Positions 1 through 9,835 of a stretch of DNA of 64,000 nucleotides are shown here, one piece after another. Source of the DNA: an uncultured Psychroserpens sp. (lineage in GTDB: Bacteria > Bacteroidota > Bacteroidia > Flavobacteriales > Flavobacteriaceae); NCBI RefSeq assembly GCF_947501425.1, contig NZ_CANMVN010000011.1, positions 1 through 64,000 on the forward strand. The letters are read 5' to 3'. Every line of letters begins with the position of its first letter. Within the stretch, counting starts at the first letter, position 1. The notes beneath the pieces were generated by a model, which worked only from the letters and a program-made list of their open reading frames with translations, searched no databases and was not told where the DNA came from. The position numbers and the translations under genes are program-made.

Positions 1-956
1 CCATCATCGAAGGTCCAGTTGATTACAAATGTCCCTTGCGTGTTATAGGTCAGTGGATCACTTGTGGTTCCTGTGAGCGTGCCTGAGCAGTTATCCGTTG
101 TGGTTGGTGCTGTAGCTGTGGCTGAACATTCGCCTGTCACATCAGATAAGGTTGGTATCACTGGATCAGTAACATCATCGATAATCACATTCTGGTTTTG
201 AGTACTTGTGTTTCCGTTACCATCATCATAAGTCCATATTACAACTGTAGTACCTTGTGTATTAATAGGAAGTGTTGCATTATTAGTCACAGTAATTGTT
301 CCACCACAATCATCTGTTGCTGTCGGTGCAGTTAAACTTGTGACTTCACATTGGGCTGTAATATCTGAAAGATTTGCAATATCAGGAACTGGAGCCGTAT
401 TATCGACCACTGTAAAAGTCGCTATAAAATTAGCCCCAAAGTTTGAAATAAAATGTGTACCATTACCATCAATTAAAGATTCATAGTTGGCTAATGTATA
501 CACTTCAATAGTATAGGTCCCAGGAGTTAAACCTGCTAAAATATCTATTCCAGCTGCATTGGTTTGCCAATTTTGATCATTACTTGTACCAGCACAATAA
601 TTGAACGTACCAAGATCTGAATTATATAATATTTCAAGCTGACTGAAAGCAGGTGGCGTTGCGCCTTGATAAATTCTATAGTTTAATTCAGAATAACTAA
701 TGTTATGATCACCGCATTTATGTGTTAATTGTTGAGCACCATTTAAAATAAATGTATCTCCGCAATTAAATGGACCAAAAGTATTTCCCTGAAAATTAGG
801 ATTACCAGAATTAAACAGATTAAAGTACTGATTTCCAGATCCGAAATCTAGTATAATATTACTTTCATCAACTGATGATTCATTTTGTGCAAATGACAAA
901 TTAACTCCTACCAGAAGGAGCAAAACGCTAATAATTAAACGACATCCTTTCATCAT
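1..956 (-). CDS. Exported surface protein with Ig/HYR-like repeats, 3' end cut by the window
   Basis: The reading frame is open from an ATG at 956 (a second ATG follows at once) to the window edge, about 318 codons with no stop seen. Residues 1-24 form a signal peptide ending SFAQ. Residues about 25-180 are a Cys-containing beta-rich region. From about 183 there are repeats of roughly 80 residues with the pattern APxxTDDC-SGTxT...LPINTQGTTVVxWTYDDGNG, typical of the HYR/Ig-like repeats of flavobacterial adhesins and sorted surface proteins. Two repeats are visible and the second runs off the edge. Proteins of this build often end in a type IX secretion sorting domain, but that part is outside the window. 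Probable role: cell-surface adhesion or matrix, inferred from the architecture only. Confidence 0.8.
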   Translation of the reverse strand, partial: MMKGCRLIISVLLLLVGVNLSFAQNESSVDESNIILDFGSGNQYFNLFNSGNPNFQGNTFGPFNCGDTFILNGAQQLTHKCGDHNISYSELNYRIYQGATPPAFSQLEILYNSDLGTFNYCAGTSNDQNWQTNAAGIDILAGLTPGTYTIEVYTLANYESLIDGNGTHFISNFGANFIATFTVVDNTAPVPDIANLSDITAQCEVTSLTAPTATDDCGGTITVTNNATLPINTQGTTVVIWTYDDGNGNTSTQNQNVIIDDVTDPVIPTLSDVTGECSATATAPTTTDNCSGTLTGTTSDPLTYNTQGTFVINWTFDD

Positions 957-1190
957 TAATAACTTTTATACACAAGTTAACCTACAAGCACAGTCGTCTA
1001 TCCTAAAATGGAAAAACCACCAAGACTGTAAATTTGCTCATTAAATTTGGGCTATTAATCAATGTAGGGATTATTAAAAGTACATCGAAACAGTGGTGTT
1101 CAACAATTTAATCGTTAAACTACCAAATTTAACTTTTAATGTTGATTTTCAGACATATAATACGTGAAAAACACATGATGGAATAACAAT

Positions 1191-2621
1191 TTAGACCTTA
1201 GTAAGCTTCCAGCGACCTTTTCTAAACCAGATAATGGCTATGATTGAAATGAGAACTTCTGCCAGAACAATAGCCAGGAAAACACCCATTGGTCCGAAAT
1301 CAAAACTGATGGCCATGAGATAGGCAAATGGTAATTGAAACAACCAAAAACAGATAAAATTAATAATGGTTGGTGTAATGGTATCTCCTGCACCATTAAA
1401 AGAATTGATGACCACCATTCCGTAAGCATAGAAAATATAGCCTGCAGCAATGACACGAAGACAAAGGCTTCCGTTTTCAACCACATTAGGCTCTTGTGTA
1501 AACCACGAAATGATCTCTGGTGCAAATACGAGATACGCAATGGATACTAAGCCCATAAAAATGGCACAATACTTTCCGGTTTTCCAAACAGATTGTTCGG
1601 CACGTCCAGGTTGCTGGGCACCCAGGTTTTGCCCAACCAAAGTGGCTGCCGCATTACTCATTCCCCATGCTGGCATAAAGGTAAACATCATCACACGAAT
1701 AGCGATGGTATATCCAGCGAGCACTTCACTACCAAACTCACTCATGATTCGCATGAGAAATACCCATGAGGACGTTCCAATCAGGAATTGCCCAATACCA
1801 CCTAAAGAGACTTTGATCAAGTTAAGCATCACAGCGACTCTCAGAACGACATCTTTGAATCCGACTTTAATTTTACTCCATCCATAGAATAACACTAGTA
1901 ATTGAAAGAGCACTGCAGAACCTCTTCCGATTGTGGTTGCTATAGCAGCACCTTCCACGCCATATGCTGGAATAGGTCCGAAACCAAAAATAAACATCGG
2001 ATCCAGAATAATGTTCAATCCATTAGAGAGGATCAAGGTCCACATGGCAATAGATGCATCACCTGCCCCTCTGAAAACTGCATTAATTAAGAACAGTAAC
2101 ATGATGGTTACATTTCCGCCGAGAAGCACCTGCGTGTAACCGTAACCTTCTTCTATCAAATCGGGTTCGCCTCCCATGAGATCTAATATTTCCTTCGGAA
2201 ATAGGATACCAATAACACTAATAACTGCTGCAACAGCAATACCGAGGAAAATGACCTGTACAGCAGCTTGCGAAGCTCCTTCATTATCTTTTTCGCCAAT
2301 ACGACGCGCTACAATAGCAGTGGCTGCCATGCTGAGTCCGATAGCAACCGCATAAACCAATGTGATGACAGATTCGGTGAGACCAATAGTTGCTACAGCA
2401 TTGACACTCACTTTAGACACATAGAAGATATCGACGACAGCGAAGATGGATTCCATGAGCATTTCGAGGATCATAGGAATAGACAACATAAAGACTGCTC
2501 GTCTGATGCTTCCGGAAGTAAATTCTTGTTCTTTACCAGAAACCGCAAGTTTGAGGTATGAGACAAATTGTTTGAATGATATGTTTGATTTTGACATGAT
2601 TGTTGGCTGTAAAATAGACAT
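1191..2621 (-). CDS. MATE family efflux transporter
   Basis: 476 residues, the usual MATE length, with about twelve hydrophobic segments in two halves. The N-terminal half contains the MATE-like SIPMILEMLMESIF and VVDIFYVSK segments and then TAIVARRIGEKD. The second half repeats the pattern with AAATLVGQNLGAQ. The family exports cationic drugs or metabolites in exchange for Na+ or H+ across the inner membrane; the substrate here cannot be inferred. An alternative start is the ATG at 2597 (MSKSN...), eight codons in. The gene stands alone and is divergent from the repeat block downstream of it on the map. Confident in the family, not in the substrate. Confidence 0.9.
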   Translation of the reverse strand: MSILQPTIMSKSNISFKQFVSYLKLAVSGKEQEFTSGSIRRAVFMLSIPMILEMLMESIFAVVDIFYVSKVSVNAVATIGLTESVITLVYAVAIGLSMAATAIVARRIGEKDNEGASQAAVQVIFLGIAVAAVISVIGILFPKEILDLMGGEPDLIEEGYGYTQVLLGGNVTIMLLFLINAVFRGAGDASIAMWTLILSNGLNIILDPMFIFGFGPIPAYGVEGAAIATTIGRGSAVLFQLLVLFYGWSKIKVGFKDVVLRVAVMLNLIKVSLGGIGQFLIGTSSWVFLMRIMSEFGSEVLAGYTIAIRVMMFTFMPAWGMSNAAATLVGQNLGAQQPGRAEQSVWKTGKYCAIFMGLVSIAYLVFAPEIISWFTQEPNVVENGSLCLRVIAAGYIFYAYGMVVINSFNGAGDTITPTIINFICFWLFQLPFAYLMAISFDFGPMGVFLAIVLAEVLISIIAIIWFRKGRWKLTKV

Positions 2622-2787
2622 GACAACGTGCGCGAAACTCGTTGTAATTTAGGTTATCACTGTGATGTGATATATTCTGAAGTGTGGACTTAAACAATCA
2701 TAAGGCTGTAAAGATGCGATTTTCTTTTTAATTATCAAAAAAAATACTTTTTCATTCAGTTTTAATGATTACACAAAGCTCATTAGA

Positions 2788-3425
2788 TATATATCCAACA
2801 TCGTCAGAATCGCTGTTGGCATTATCATACGTAAAACACATTAAGCATAGCTGAAGCCTTGAAAGCTGTGTAATGTTTTACTTATAGTTACATTGACATT
2901 CAAGTCAATGGAAATACCTTAGACAGTAAAAGACTTTTTTGGTAGCTTTTTTAGTCTTTGAAAAAGTACTTCTAATATATTTCAATACTTTTTTCATTGA
3001 TAAAAAAGTATTCAAAAAATCTAGCCTAAACTTTAAACCTTACCCAAATTAGCATTGAAAGCTAAACAAAAAGAACTCAACTTTACTATTTGTAAAGTCT
3101 CAGACAACTTTTTGTTTTTAACGCTTACTTCTACTTTTGGGTGCCAAGGTTTAAACTTAGGGCGTTTTATGCTATCGTGATTACTCAGGAAGTGAGTAAG
3201 ATACATTTCCGACATCGTCGGAATCTGCTGTCGGCAGTATCATCAATAAAATACGTTAAAAATAGCTGAAGCCTTGGAAGCTATGTAGTGTTTTATTTAT
3301 GGTTTCATTGACATTCAAGTCAATGAAAATACCTTCGACAGTGAAGGACTTTTTTAGTAGCTTTTTTAGTCCTTTAAAAAAGTACTTCTAATATATTTCA
3401 ATACTTTTCGCATTAATAAAAAAGA
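2788..3425 (+). repeat. Dispersed intergenic repeat, locus 1 (X-Y-X modules)
   Basis: The 900-base gap between the MATE gene and the HAD gene is filled mainly by a repeat seen at three loci in this window. Module Y (about 3019-3164) runs from TCTAGCCT to TTAGGGCG. Module X (about 2788-2970, degenerate; and 3194-3385) contains CCGACATCGTCGG, a TAAAA...TTTTA stem flanking ATAGCT/AGCTAT, CATTGAC/GTCAATG, and ends near AAAAAAGTAC. Y has overall dyad symmetry: TTTAAACCTT with AAGGTTTAAA, CCCAAA with TTTGGG, AAACAAAAAG with CTTTTTGTTT, and a central ACTTTAC/GTAAAGT hairpin. A 60-codon antisense reading frame lies in Y but is broken in another copy, so it is not called as a gene. Confidence 0.85.
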
Positions 3426-3549
3426 AGATCATAACACTTCATCGAACTTAAATGTCAATAATCCTATTGTCCTCACATTTGTCTATAGAAACTATTGATT
3501 ATCAAAACCTAATTACATATATTCGTGATGCTAATTAATTCAACCAACA

Positions 3550-4215
3550 ATGTTTAAAGCTGCCTTATTTGATATGGACGGCGTTGTCGTAGACTCCGAG
3601 CCATTACACAATAAAGCCTACTACCAAATGTTTGACGATGTCAACATCGAAGTCTCAGACGAGCTCTATGCCTCATTCACGGGTCAGTCTACTTTAGAGA
3701 TTTGCAAACAACTCATAGACCATTTTAAATTGCCTTTAGGTCCGCAAACCTTAGTCGATATCAAGCGTCATCATTTCAAGCATCTGTTTGATACCGATAC
3801 GTCATTATCGCTTATTGATGGTGTGCATGAGCTTATCAAAGATTATCACAGTCATGGGATGACTTTGGTCCTCGCCTCTTCGGCATCGATGACCAATATC
3901 AATCGCGTGTTTGAACGCTTTGATCTGAATCAATATTTTGTGGCTAAAATCTCAGGTGCCGATTTAAAAGCATCTAAGCCTCACCCTGAAATTTTTGAAA
4001 AAGCTGCAGAACTGTCTGGTCATATCCCAAACGACTGCTTTGTGATTGAAGATTCTACGAACGGAATTGCTGCTGCAAAAGCTGCAGGATTATACTGTGT
4101 AGGCTTTGATAGTTTCCATAGTGAAGATCAGGATTATGACAAAGCCGATCTAGTGGTATCAGATTTTAAAGCGATTCATTATGAGCAATTAGAAGCGAAA
4201 CTGGCGACTGCATAA
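3550..4215 (+). CDS. HAD family hydrolase, beta-phosphoglucomutase-like
   Basis: 221 residues, a normal length for subfamily I HAD phosphatases. Motif I is DMDGVVVD with nucleophile Asp8 and Asp10. Motif II is ASSAS near Ser110, motif III is Lys143 in SKPHPEIF, and motif IV is IEDSTNG around Asp168. The cap domain between residues 15 and 85 is helical, as in beta-phosphoglucomutase and related sugar-phosphate phosphatases. The cytosolic enzyme probably dephosphorylates or isomerises a small phosphorylated metabolite; the substrate is not predictable. It is a single gene between a repeat block and an intergenic inverted repeat. Confidence 0.9.
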   Translation: MFKAALFDMDGVVVDSEPLHNKAYYQMFDDVNIEVSDELYASFTGQSTLEICKQLIDHFKLPLGPQTLVDIKRHHFKHLFDTDTSLSLIDGVHELIKDYHSHGMTLVLASSASMTNINRVFERFDLNQYFVAKISGADLKASKPHPEIFEKAAELSGHIPNDCFVIEDSTNGIAAAKAAGLYCVGFDSFHSEDQDYDKADLVVSDFKAIHYEQLEAKLATA

Positions 4216-4312
4216 GTAAGAAAATTTTTATACCTTTAAATACTTCTCTAAGGCAACTAGGTCATTGGTGAAGTTAATTTTGTTGACGAAAGTGATTTGT
4301 ATAGTTGAGAAT

Positions 4313-4371
4313 ACAAAACACTTTACACATAGTATCACGAAATATACCCAACATTGGGTATGGTGTTTTGT
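4313..4371. other. Nested inverted repeat upstream of the exported protease module
   Basis: The outer arms ACAAAACAC (4313-4321) and GTGTTTTGT (4363-4371) are perfect complements. Inside them ATACCCAA and TTGGGTAT (4344-4361) form an 8-bp inverted repeat with a 2-base spacer. It lies about 50 bases before the 980-codon gene and 100 bases after the HAD gene. It could be an operator, a terminator-like structure or a mobile palindrome; nothing seen here decides. Confidence 0.5.
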
Positions 4372-4423
4372 GTGCTTTGCTATTAATTTTAGAACGTCAA
4401 AATATTAACTAAACCAACCTAAA

Positions 4424-7366
4424 ATGAAATTTCGTTATTATTACTTCTTACTAATCTTGATTAGTTTAAACTTTTCTTATGCTCAGAAATCAGCACCAGT
4501 TGCTGGCGATGCAGCTGCACTAATCGATATTTTAAAAAAAGACTACAATAGTGTAAGTCCAGATAATAGAGCCGAAGAAATCATGAAAGACAGAGCTAAA
4601 GCTATGTCTATTTTTAACTCTTACATGGCTACTGATCTCGATGTAGACATCGACGACGCAAAGCTTATTTCTAAAAAAATCATTAAATCAAGTGGAGATG
4701 ACATTCTAGACATTGACAATATGAATATGGCTAATATAAACACTAATGCTGGTGTATATGATGCTAAACTAAAAGCGTATGAAGAGCAAAAAAATAAACT
4801 TCAGGATATAAAATCGCTTAATATCTCAGGAAATGGAAGTACTATAAGCACCTTAGCGAGAGAATCAAATGCATTACATATAGCCAAGTCTGAATACCTG
4901 AAAGCCAGTTATTATAAAGATGTCAAAAACTTGGTTGCCTTACGGGTTAATTATGATGATAATAATTATATCAAATACTGTATTGAATTATTCATAAAAA
5001 AGTATGCGACTTTACAAAACAATGACATTGATACGTTTGCAGCACAGAATTATCAATCGTCCATTCAAAAAAGTTTACCATTTTTAGGAGGTGATCTCGC
5101 ACTTGAGACCTTAATTGATGGTCTTAGTAGATTCCTTGCAAAACGCATCAAAGAAGAGCTAACAACTTATGTTGTAGATCAAATTAAGGATAATCTTAAT
5201 AACCCAAAGCCTTCGAGTTACCTCAATGAGTTAATGGTATTATTACCAGTTACCACTGACTATATTAAAAGTTTTGAAGCCGATCAGGTTTTAAATTTTA
5301 TTGACGAAATCAAACAATATATAGAAGGTGACTTAAATAATTTATTATCAAACGCAACACATCTTAAAAGTACACCTAGATTTCAGGCTATTCTCAAAAA
5401 ACATCCAGATTTAGATTTTGCATTCGAAGCCTTAGAGATTTATCCAAACATATCAAAAATTAAGAATCCAATAGACTATTTCGATCTCATAGGTTCAAGT
5501 CGAAACATATCTCGATGGTCTGATGTTTCAGAATCCAATAATTTAAAATTCAATTTAGCCAATGGAATTAAACTTTCAAATATGCTTGCGCATAGCTTAA
5601 CAATTACTGAGCAATCTGAAACGAGATTCGTATCAACTGACTTTATTAGTAATTATGGGTCTGAGCTTAATTTTTATTTATTATTCACTGGTTTTCTTAA
5701 TCAGCAAAACATCAAATACTACGATATAAAATTTAAAAACGGAAAAACAACTACTTCTCTGGATTTTAGTAAAATAATGGATGTAATAAGTGCAACAACC
5801 CTTGATGCTACAGAGAAAAAAGCAAGGTTTTTATTTCAGGAGATCTCTCAAATCGCTATCAATGCAGAAAAAATACATAATGACGCTTTAGCTATTAAAA
5901 AAGCAAAAAACAATAGCGATAAAGTTGACATCAAAGATGTTCATGGTCTTATAAAAGGTATTCTTGAAATGGCTCTGGAAACTGTAAAAAGTGCTGATAA
6001 AATCTTAGATACAACGCAACCATTAAAGACTTTAGCTATCACACTACCAAAATCTCTTGAGGCATATACAAGTTCTTATTTCAAAATTGCAAATACTAGT
6101 AATGATATCGTTCTGGATATTCACACCAAGAAATTTAGCAGTGCAATTATTAAAGCAATAGAGCTTCCATCCTATTTCAACTATAATGGATTTGATGCTT
6201 CAAAAATTTACAATCTTCAGCAGCAACTTCTCAATGTGCAACAGTTTAATGTCATCCGAACAGCTTTGGTTGCCACAAAGATTCCTAAAAATAAAGATGA
6301 ACGTCAAATTTTAGAAAGCAATCTATTATTTCTTAAAGCGGCTATTCAGAAAAAAAACAATGCTAATCTCAATACAATTATTACGAGTATTGATACTGCT
6401 ATTGGTTTGGTTCAAACTAATGCATCTAATAAGGCGTATAAAGCGGCCAGAGATCAGGTAGTTAGTCAGTTAAAGACAAATTTCAAGGCAGCGCTTATTG
6501 AGTTCGCCTCAATAAATATTGATAATACAATTACCACACCACTTACAACTTATCTTAACAATACTATTAGTGACCCAACAGTTAGAACACAAATATCGAA
6601 AGTAACAAATACATTTATCGAAAGTCTTTTTTCAAAGGTTATCACTTCAGATACTATTTCATTTAATGAGCTTAAGGATGATGAGCAAGTAAAGGAAGCC
6701 ACACGACAATTCAGAATGTACATCGAAGCTTATTTACCAGAATTAGTTGTAGACACCTTTAGAATTAAAGACCAGAACCTCATTAAGATCATCCATTTTA
6801 TCAATGACATAGCCATTTCAGAAAATGATGAAGACGTAGAAGCGGCGATTTCAGCGTTTGCCTTACCTTCTGGAAGTTATGCCTTAAAGAAAAAACGAGG
6901 TGATTATATTGCTATAAATTCGTTTCCAGGACTTCTTACAGGTTTTGAACAACGCTCTATTAGTGATTTAGAATTTAACACTCTAGCATTTACTGCTCCT
7001 GTAGGTATTTACACCAAATTGAGCAATAAGCACAATCTGGGATTATTTGTTCCAATTATAGACATTGCTGCTCCTGTAAGGTTTAGGTTAGATGATGATA
7101 ATACTACGAATACCTTACCTGAATTTAATTTTAAAAATATCATTGCACCTGGTCTTTATATCACTTGGTCGCCTCTTAAAGGCCCGTTCTCATTCAATTT
7201 TGGTGCGCAATATGGTCCAGAACTTGAAGTGATTGAAACCTTTACTGATCCTATGACAGGAGAAACCTCAACATCTGCAAAGACATTTGACGATTCCTTT
7301 CGAATTGGTATTGGTGTAACACTTGACATTCCTTTATTCAGCATATATAATAGACCTCGTAACTAA
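4424..7366 (+). CDS. Large exported protein of unknown function, helical with a beta-rich C-terminus
   Basis: 980 residues. A signal peptide (residues 1-20) ends NFSYAQ. Residues about 25-800 look mostly alpha-helical, rich in Lys, Asn, Ile and Leu, with many amphipathic stretches and no recognised enzyme motif. Residues about 830-975 change character: alternating hydrophobic segments such as LGLFVPIIDI, APGLYITWSP and FRIGIGVTLDIPLF suggest a small outer-membrane-type beta-barrel or sheet domain. The stop overlaps the ATG of the next gene by one base (TAATG), implying translational coupling to the protease. I do not recognise the family. Inferred role: an envelope-anchored partner or substrate carrier for the two following proteases. 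Confidence 0.75.
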   Translation: MKFRYYYFLLILISLNFSYAQKSAPVAGDAAALIDILKKDYNSVSPDNRAEEIMKDRAKAMSIFNSYMATDLDVDIDDAKLISKKIIKSSGDDILDIDNMNMANINTNAGVYDAKLKAYEEQKNKLQDIKSLNISGNGSTISTLARESNALHIAKSEYLKASYYKDVKNLVALRVNYDDNNYIKYCIELFIKKYATLQNNDIDTFAAQNYQSSIQKSLPFLGGDLALETLIDGLSRFLAKRIKEELTTYVVDQIKDNLNNPKPSSYLNELMVLLPVTTDYIKSFEADQVLNFIDEIKQYIEGDLNNLLSNATHLKSTPRFQAILKKHPDLDFAFEALEIYPNISKIKNPIDYFDLIGSSRNISRWSDVSESNNLKFNLANGIKLSNMLAHSLTITEQSETRFVSTDFISNYGSELNFYLLFTGFLNQQNIKYYDIKFKNGKTTTSLDFSKIMDVISATTLDATEKKARFLFQEISQIAINAEKIHNDALAIKKAKNNSDKVDIKDVHGLIKGILEMALETVKSADKILDTTQPLKTLAITLPKSLEAYTSSYFKIANTSNDIVLDIHTKKFSSAIIKAIELPSYFNYNGFDASKIYNLQQQLLNVQQFNVIRTALVATKIPKNKDERQILESNLLFLKAAIQKKNNANLNTIITSIDTAIGLVQTNASNKAYKAARDQVVSQLKTNFKAALIEFASINIDNTITTPLTTYLNNTISDPTVRTQISKVTNTFIESLFSKVITSDTISFNELKDDEQVKEATRQFRMYIEAYLPELVVDTFRIKDQNLIKIIHFINDIAISENDEDVEAAISAFALPSGSYALKKKRGDYIAINSFPGLLTGFEQRSISDLEFNTLAFTAPVGIYTKLSNKHNLGLFVPIIDIAAPVRFRLDDDNTTNTLPEFNFKNIIAPGLYITWSPLKGPFSFNFGAQYGPELEVIETFTDPMTGETSTSAKTFDDSFRIGIGVTLDIPLFSIYNRPRN

Positions 7367-8625
7367 TGAAATTATGTTGTTTATTCATAGCGATTCTTAT
7401 ATCGTTTAACTGGTGTTCAGCTCAAGATAAGCCGAGTGAACAACAAGTTAAACCGAAAGATTCTGTACAAATAATGAGTCAACAACTAAAAGATTCGACA
7501 GGTACTAGAGTCAATAAGTTAACAGATTCCTTAAAAGTAAAACTCAAAGCACAGGAGGAAAAAAACGAGTTGAAACAATTGAAACTGAACAGGTTTAATT
7601 TCTTTTCACCGCAGAAGGCTGTTCAAACCATTGAAGTGCCGCCTCCACCACCTCAGGCTATAGAAAAAGTAGAGCAAATAGAACTGTATCAGGAGAAACG
7701 GGTTGAAATTATTTTGGAGTCTATGTCGCAAGAGTTTCAACAAGAGTCTGTGATAGTTGATGAAGACTTTGAGGCCGAATACGAAAAAGCTATAATTGAA
7801 GACCTTGACAAGGAAGTCATTTACAATACAGAGCGACTCAGAGGTCCGTCACGTTACGACAGTCGTGTGGAAGTTAGAACCCTTAATCCAGACATCAAAT
7901 GGCAACGCACAATTCTGAAGAAGAACAAGTCGGTAGCCATAATTGTAGAAAAAGAGAAATTAAGTCTTATCAACGAACAGTTTTATCAAATAGATATCTC
8001 TACTTCTTTAGAAAATTTTTATAATCTCTGCGGAAATGTGCCGTTCAAAAACCAGCCTGTTGTAGGTGTAGGAACCGCTTTTATTAGTGGATCAAATCAA
8101 ATGACAACGGCAAAGCATGTCTTTCAGCGTAATTTGGAGCACTATGTAATTGTATTCGGTTTTGAACTGTTAAATAAAAATGGGATTGTAGAAGCTATCG
8201 TTCATAAAAAAAATGTGTACACACCAATTTCAAAAGTATATAATAACGACTATTACGATGTCACTACAGTAGCATTAGACCGTGAGCTTAACAGACCAGT
8301 ATTGACTTGGGAAAACTCTAAATTATTAGATGATAGAACCGAAGTTTATATGATAGGTCATCCTAGTGGAATCCCAAAAAAAATAGCCTTAAACGCCGGG
8401 ATTTTAGACAATTCAAATTCACACTATTTCTATACGACACTTGATAGCTTTCAGGGAAATTCGGGCTCACCAGTTTTTAACAGGCAAACTCATAATGTGA
8501 TAGGCATTCTTGTATCGGGAGAATTAGACTATAAGTTTAACGGGAGTTGCAACGAAATTAATGTGTGTAAACTGCCCTATTGTGAAGGTGAAAAAGTAGT
8601 ACGAATTGATAACATAATGAACTAA
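7366..8625 (+). CDS. Exported trypsin-like serine protease with long N-terminal extension
   Basis: 419 residues. A signal peptide (1-20, ending CSAQ) is followed by a charged, coiled-coil-like region to about residue 155 with a Pro run near 92-96. The protease domain covers roughly 205-400. The catalytic triad can be read as His251 (TTAKHV), Asp298 (YYDVTT) and Ser366 (GNSGSP). The domain resembles the trypsin-like peptidase_2 and V8-like groups. It overlaps the upstream 980-residue gene by one base and is followed 25 bases later by a second protease. It should act in the periplasm, at the outer membrane or outside the cell. The N-terminal extension may tether or inhibit it (inference). Confidence 0.85.
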   Translation: MKLCCLFIAILISFNWCSAQDKPSEQQVKPKDSVQIMSQQLKDSTGTRVNKLTDSLKVKLKAQEEKNELKQLKLNRFNFFSPQKAVQTIEVPPPPPQAIEKVEQIELYQEKRVEIILESMSQEFQQESVIVDEDFEAEYEKAIIEDLDKEVIYNTERLRGPSRYDSRVEVRTLNPDIKWQRTILKKNKSVAIIVEKEKLSLINEQFYQIDISTSLENFYNLCGNVPFKNQPVVGVGTAFISGSNQMTTAKHVFQRNLEHYVIVFGFELLNKNGIVEAIVHKKNVYTPISKVYNNDYYDVTTVALDRELNRPVLTWENSKLLDDRTEVYMIGHPSGIPKKIALNAGILDNSNSHYFYTTLDSFQGNSGSPVFNRQTHNVIGILVSGELDYKFNGSCNEINVCKLPYCEGEKVVRIDNIMN

Positions 8626-8650
8626 TAATTAATTTTTAAATACATTTAAT

Positions 8651-9445
8651 ATGAGAATCAAATTAGCGTGGCTAGTTATATGTGCTTTAAGCACAGTAGT
8701 ATCAGCTCAAAATTTAGACTGCAAACCAGATCCGTTAAATAGGACGCAGATACTTGATAATAATGATCCAAGTTCTTACACATGCTATATGGAAATGCGA
8801 AGAGGATGGACAAACACAACACTAGGAACGGGAATTTTAATTCATCCTAGAGTTGTTCTAACTGCTGGTCACAACACCGCATTTTTTATGTTTAGTAAAT
8901 CTTTTCCATTTGTCTTTTCATCCGTGAAAAATGTCACATTGTATTTCGGCAGTACCGATGAGGACAACTATATCATTAAGCAGAATGTCAGACTTAAAAA
9001 AGGCAAAACAAAATTTTTTAGTGATGGGTATTGGTTATCTCCCAAAATAGAAGATGACTTTTCTATCATCATACTACCCGATGATTCTGTATATAGAGCA
9101 TTAGGTGGTCATTTTATTGTAAAACCAATGACTTCTGAAACTGATATCGATGGTCCAATCAACATTACAGGATCACCTGGAGACAAGGATAAATTCCAAA
9201 TTTGGACTGCTCATACTAATAATTTTGCTGTGAATGGTTCTAAATTATCATACGATATATTCACAGCTCCCAGAAATAGTGGATCACCAATTTGGTTTAA
9301 AAATGCTAACAATGAGTATCAAATTGCGGGTGTGCATTCTAGAGGGACAAAAGGTATAGGTTGTAATTCTGCTGTTTTTATTAATAAAAAAACTTATGAT
9401 ACGATTGTAGAGTGGTGTGCCACTGCAGGAATAGACTTTGAATAA
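8651..9445 (+). CDS. Exported trypsin/V8-like serine protease
   Basis: 264 residues. A signal peptide (1-20) ends VVSAQ. The mature protein is almost entirely a chymotrypsin-fold domain: His74 in LTAGHN, Asp136 in EDDFSI and Ser210 in PRNSGSP form a plausible triad. Cys24, Cys45 and Cys238 could pair in an oxidising periplasm. It resembles glutamyl endopeptidase (V8) type proteases more than its neighbour, which carries an N-terminal extension. It is the third gene of the 4.4-9.4 kb set, same strand, 25-base gap. Target unknown. Confidence 0.87.
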   Translation: MRIKLAWLVICALSTVVSAQNLDCKPDPLNRTQILDNNDPSSYTCYMEMRRGWTNTTLGTGILIHPRVVLTAGHNTAFFMFSKSFPFVFSSVKNVTLYFGSTDEDNYIIKQNVRLKKGKTKFFSDGYWLSPKIEDDFSIIILPDDSVYRALGGHFIVKPMTSETDIDGPINITGSPGDKDKFQIWTAHTNNFAVNGSKLSYDIFTAPRNSGSPIWFKNANNEYQIAGVHSRGTKGIGCNSAVFINKKTYDTIVEWCATAGIDFE

Positions 9446-9507
9446 TAGTTTATCTTGATGAATTAATAATATAAACCAGTTCGGTTAACACACATTCAAT
9501 AAAAACA

Positions 9508-9796
9508 TCTAGCCTGAACTTTAAACCTTACCCAAATTACCATTGAAAGCTAAACAAAAAGAACTCAACTTTGCTCCTCGCAAAGTCTCAAACCCTTATT
9601 TGTTTTTGACGCTTTCTACTGCTTTTGGGTCCCAAGCTTTAAACTTAGGGCGAAGTGTAAGTTTTAATAAAATCGTAGTTATACTAATATCCTATTTATT
9701 TAATATCTGAGTAAGATACATGTCCGACAACGTCGGAATCCGCTGTCGGCAGTATAGGACTTTTTTGGTAGCTTTTTTGGTCCATCAAAAAAGTAC
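9508..9796 (+). repeat. Dispersed intergenic repeat, locus 2 (Y plus internally deleted X)
   Basis: Most of the 390-base gap after the second protease gene is another copy of the repeat described at 2788-3425. Module Y covers about 9508-9652 with the central hairpin ACTTTGC/GCAAAGT. Module X covers about 9709-9796 but lacks the middle hundred bases: the CCGAC/GTCGG hairpin (9724-9736) and GGCAGTAT run directly into AGGACTTTTTTGG. In this copy the antisense frame of Y hits a stop after KNK, arguing against a conserved peptide. The DUF2188 gene starts 40 bases after the repeat ends. Confidence 0.85.
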
Positions 9797-9835
9797 AACT
9801 ACATTTACAACAGTAAGACAAAGTCTCATCAACCC

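Noticed and set aside
3033-3215. 60-codon minus-strand reading frame in the dispersed repeat, similar to one at 27228-27446
   Set aside because: It lies wholly inside the palindromic repeat, differs at many residues between copies, and is broken by a stop in the copy at 9508-9652. The RNA or DNA fold explains the conservation better.
4344-4361. Integron attC-like site at the ATACCCAA palindrome
   Set aside because: No integrase, no array of cassettes and no attC core sites are visible nearby.
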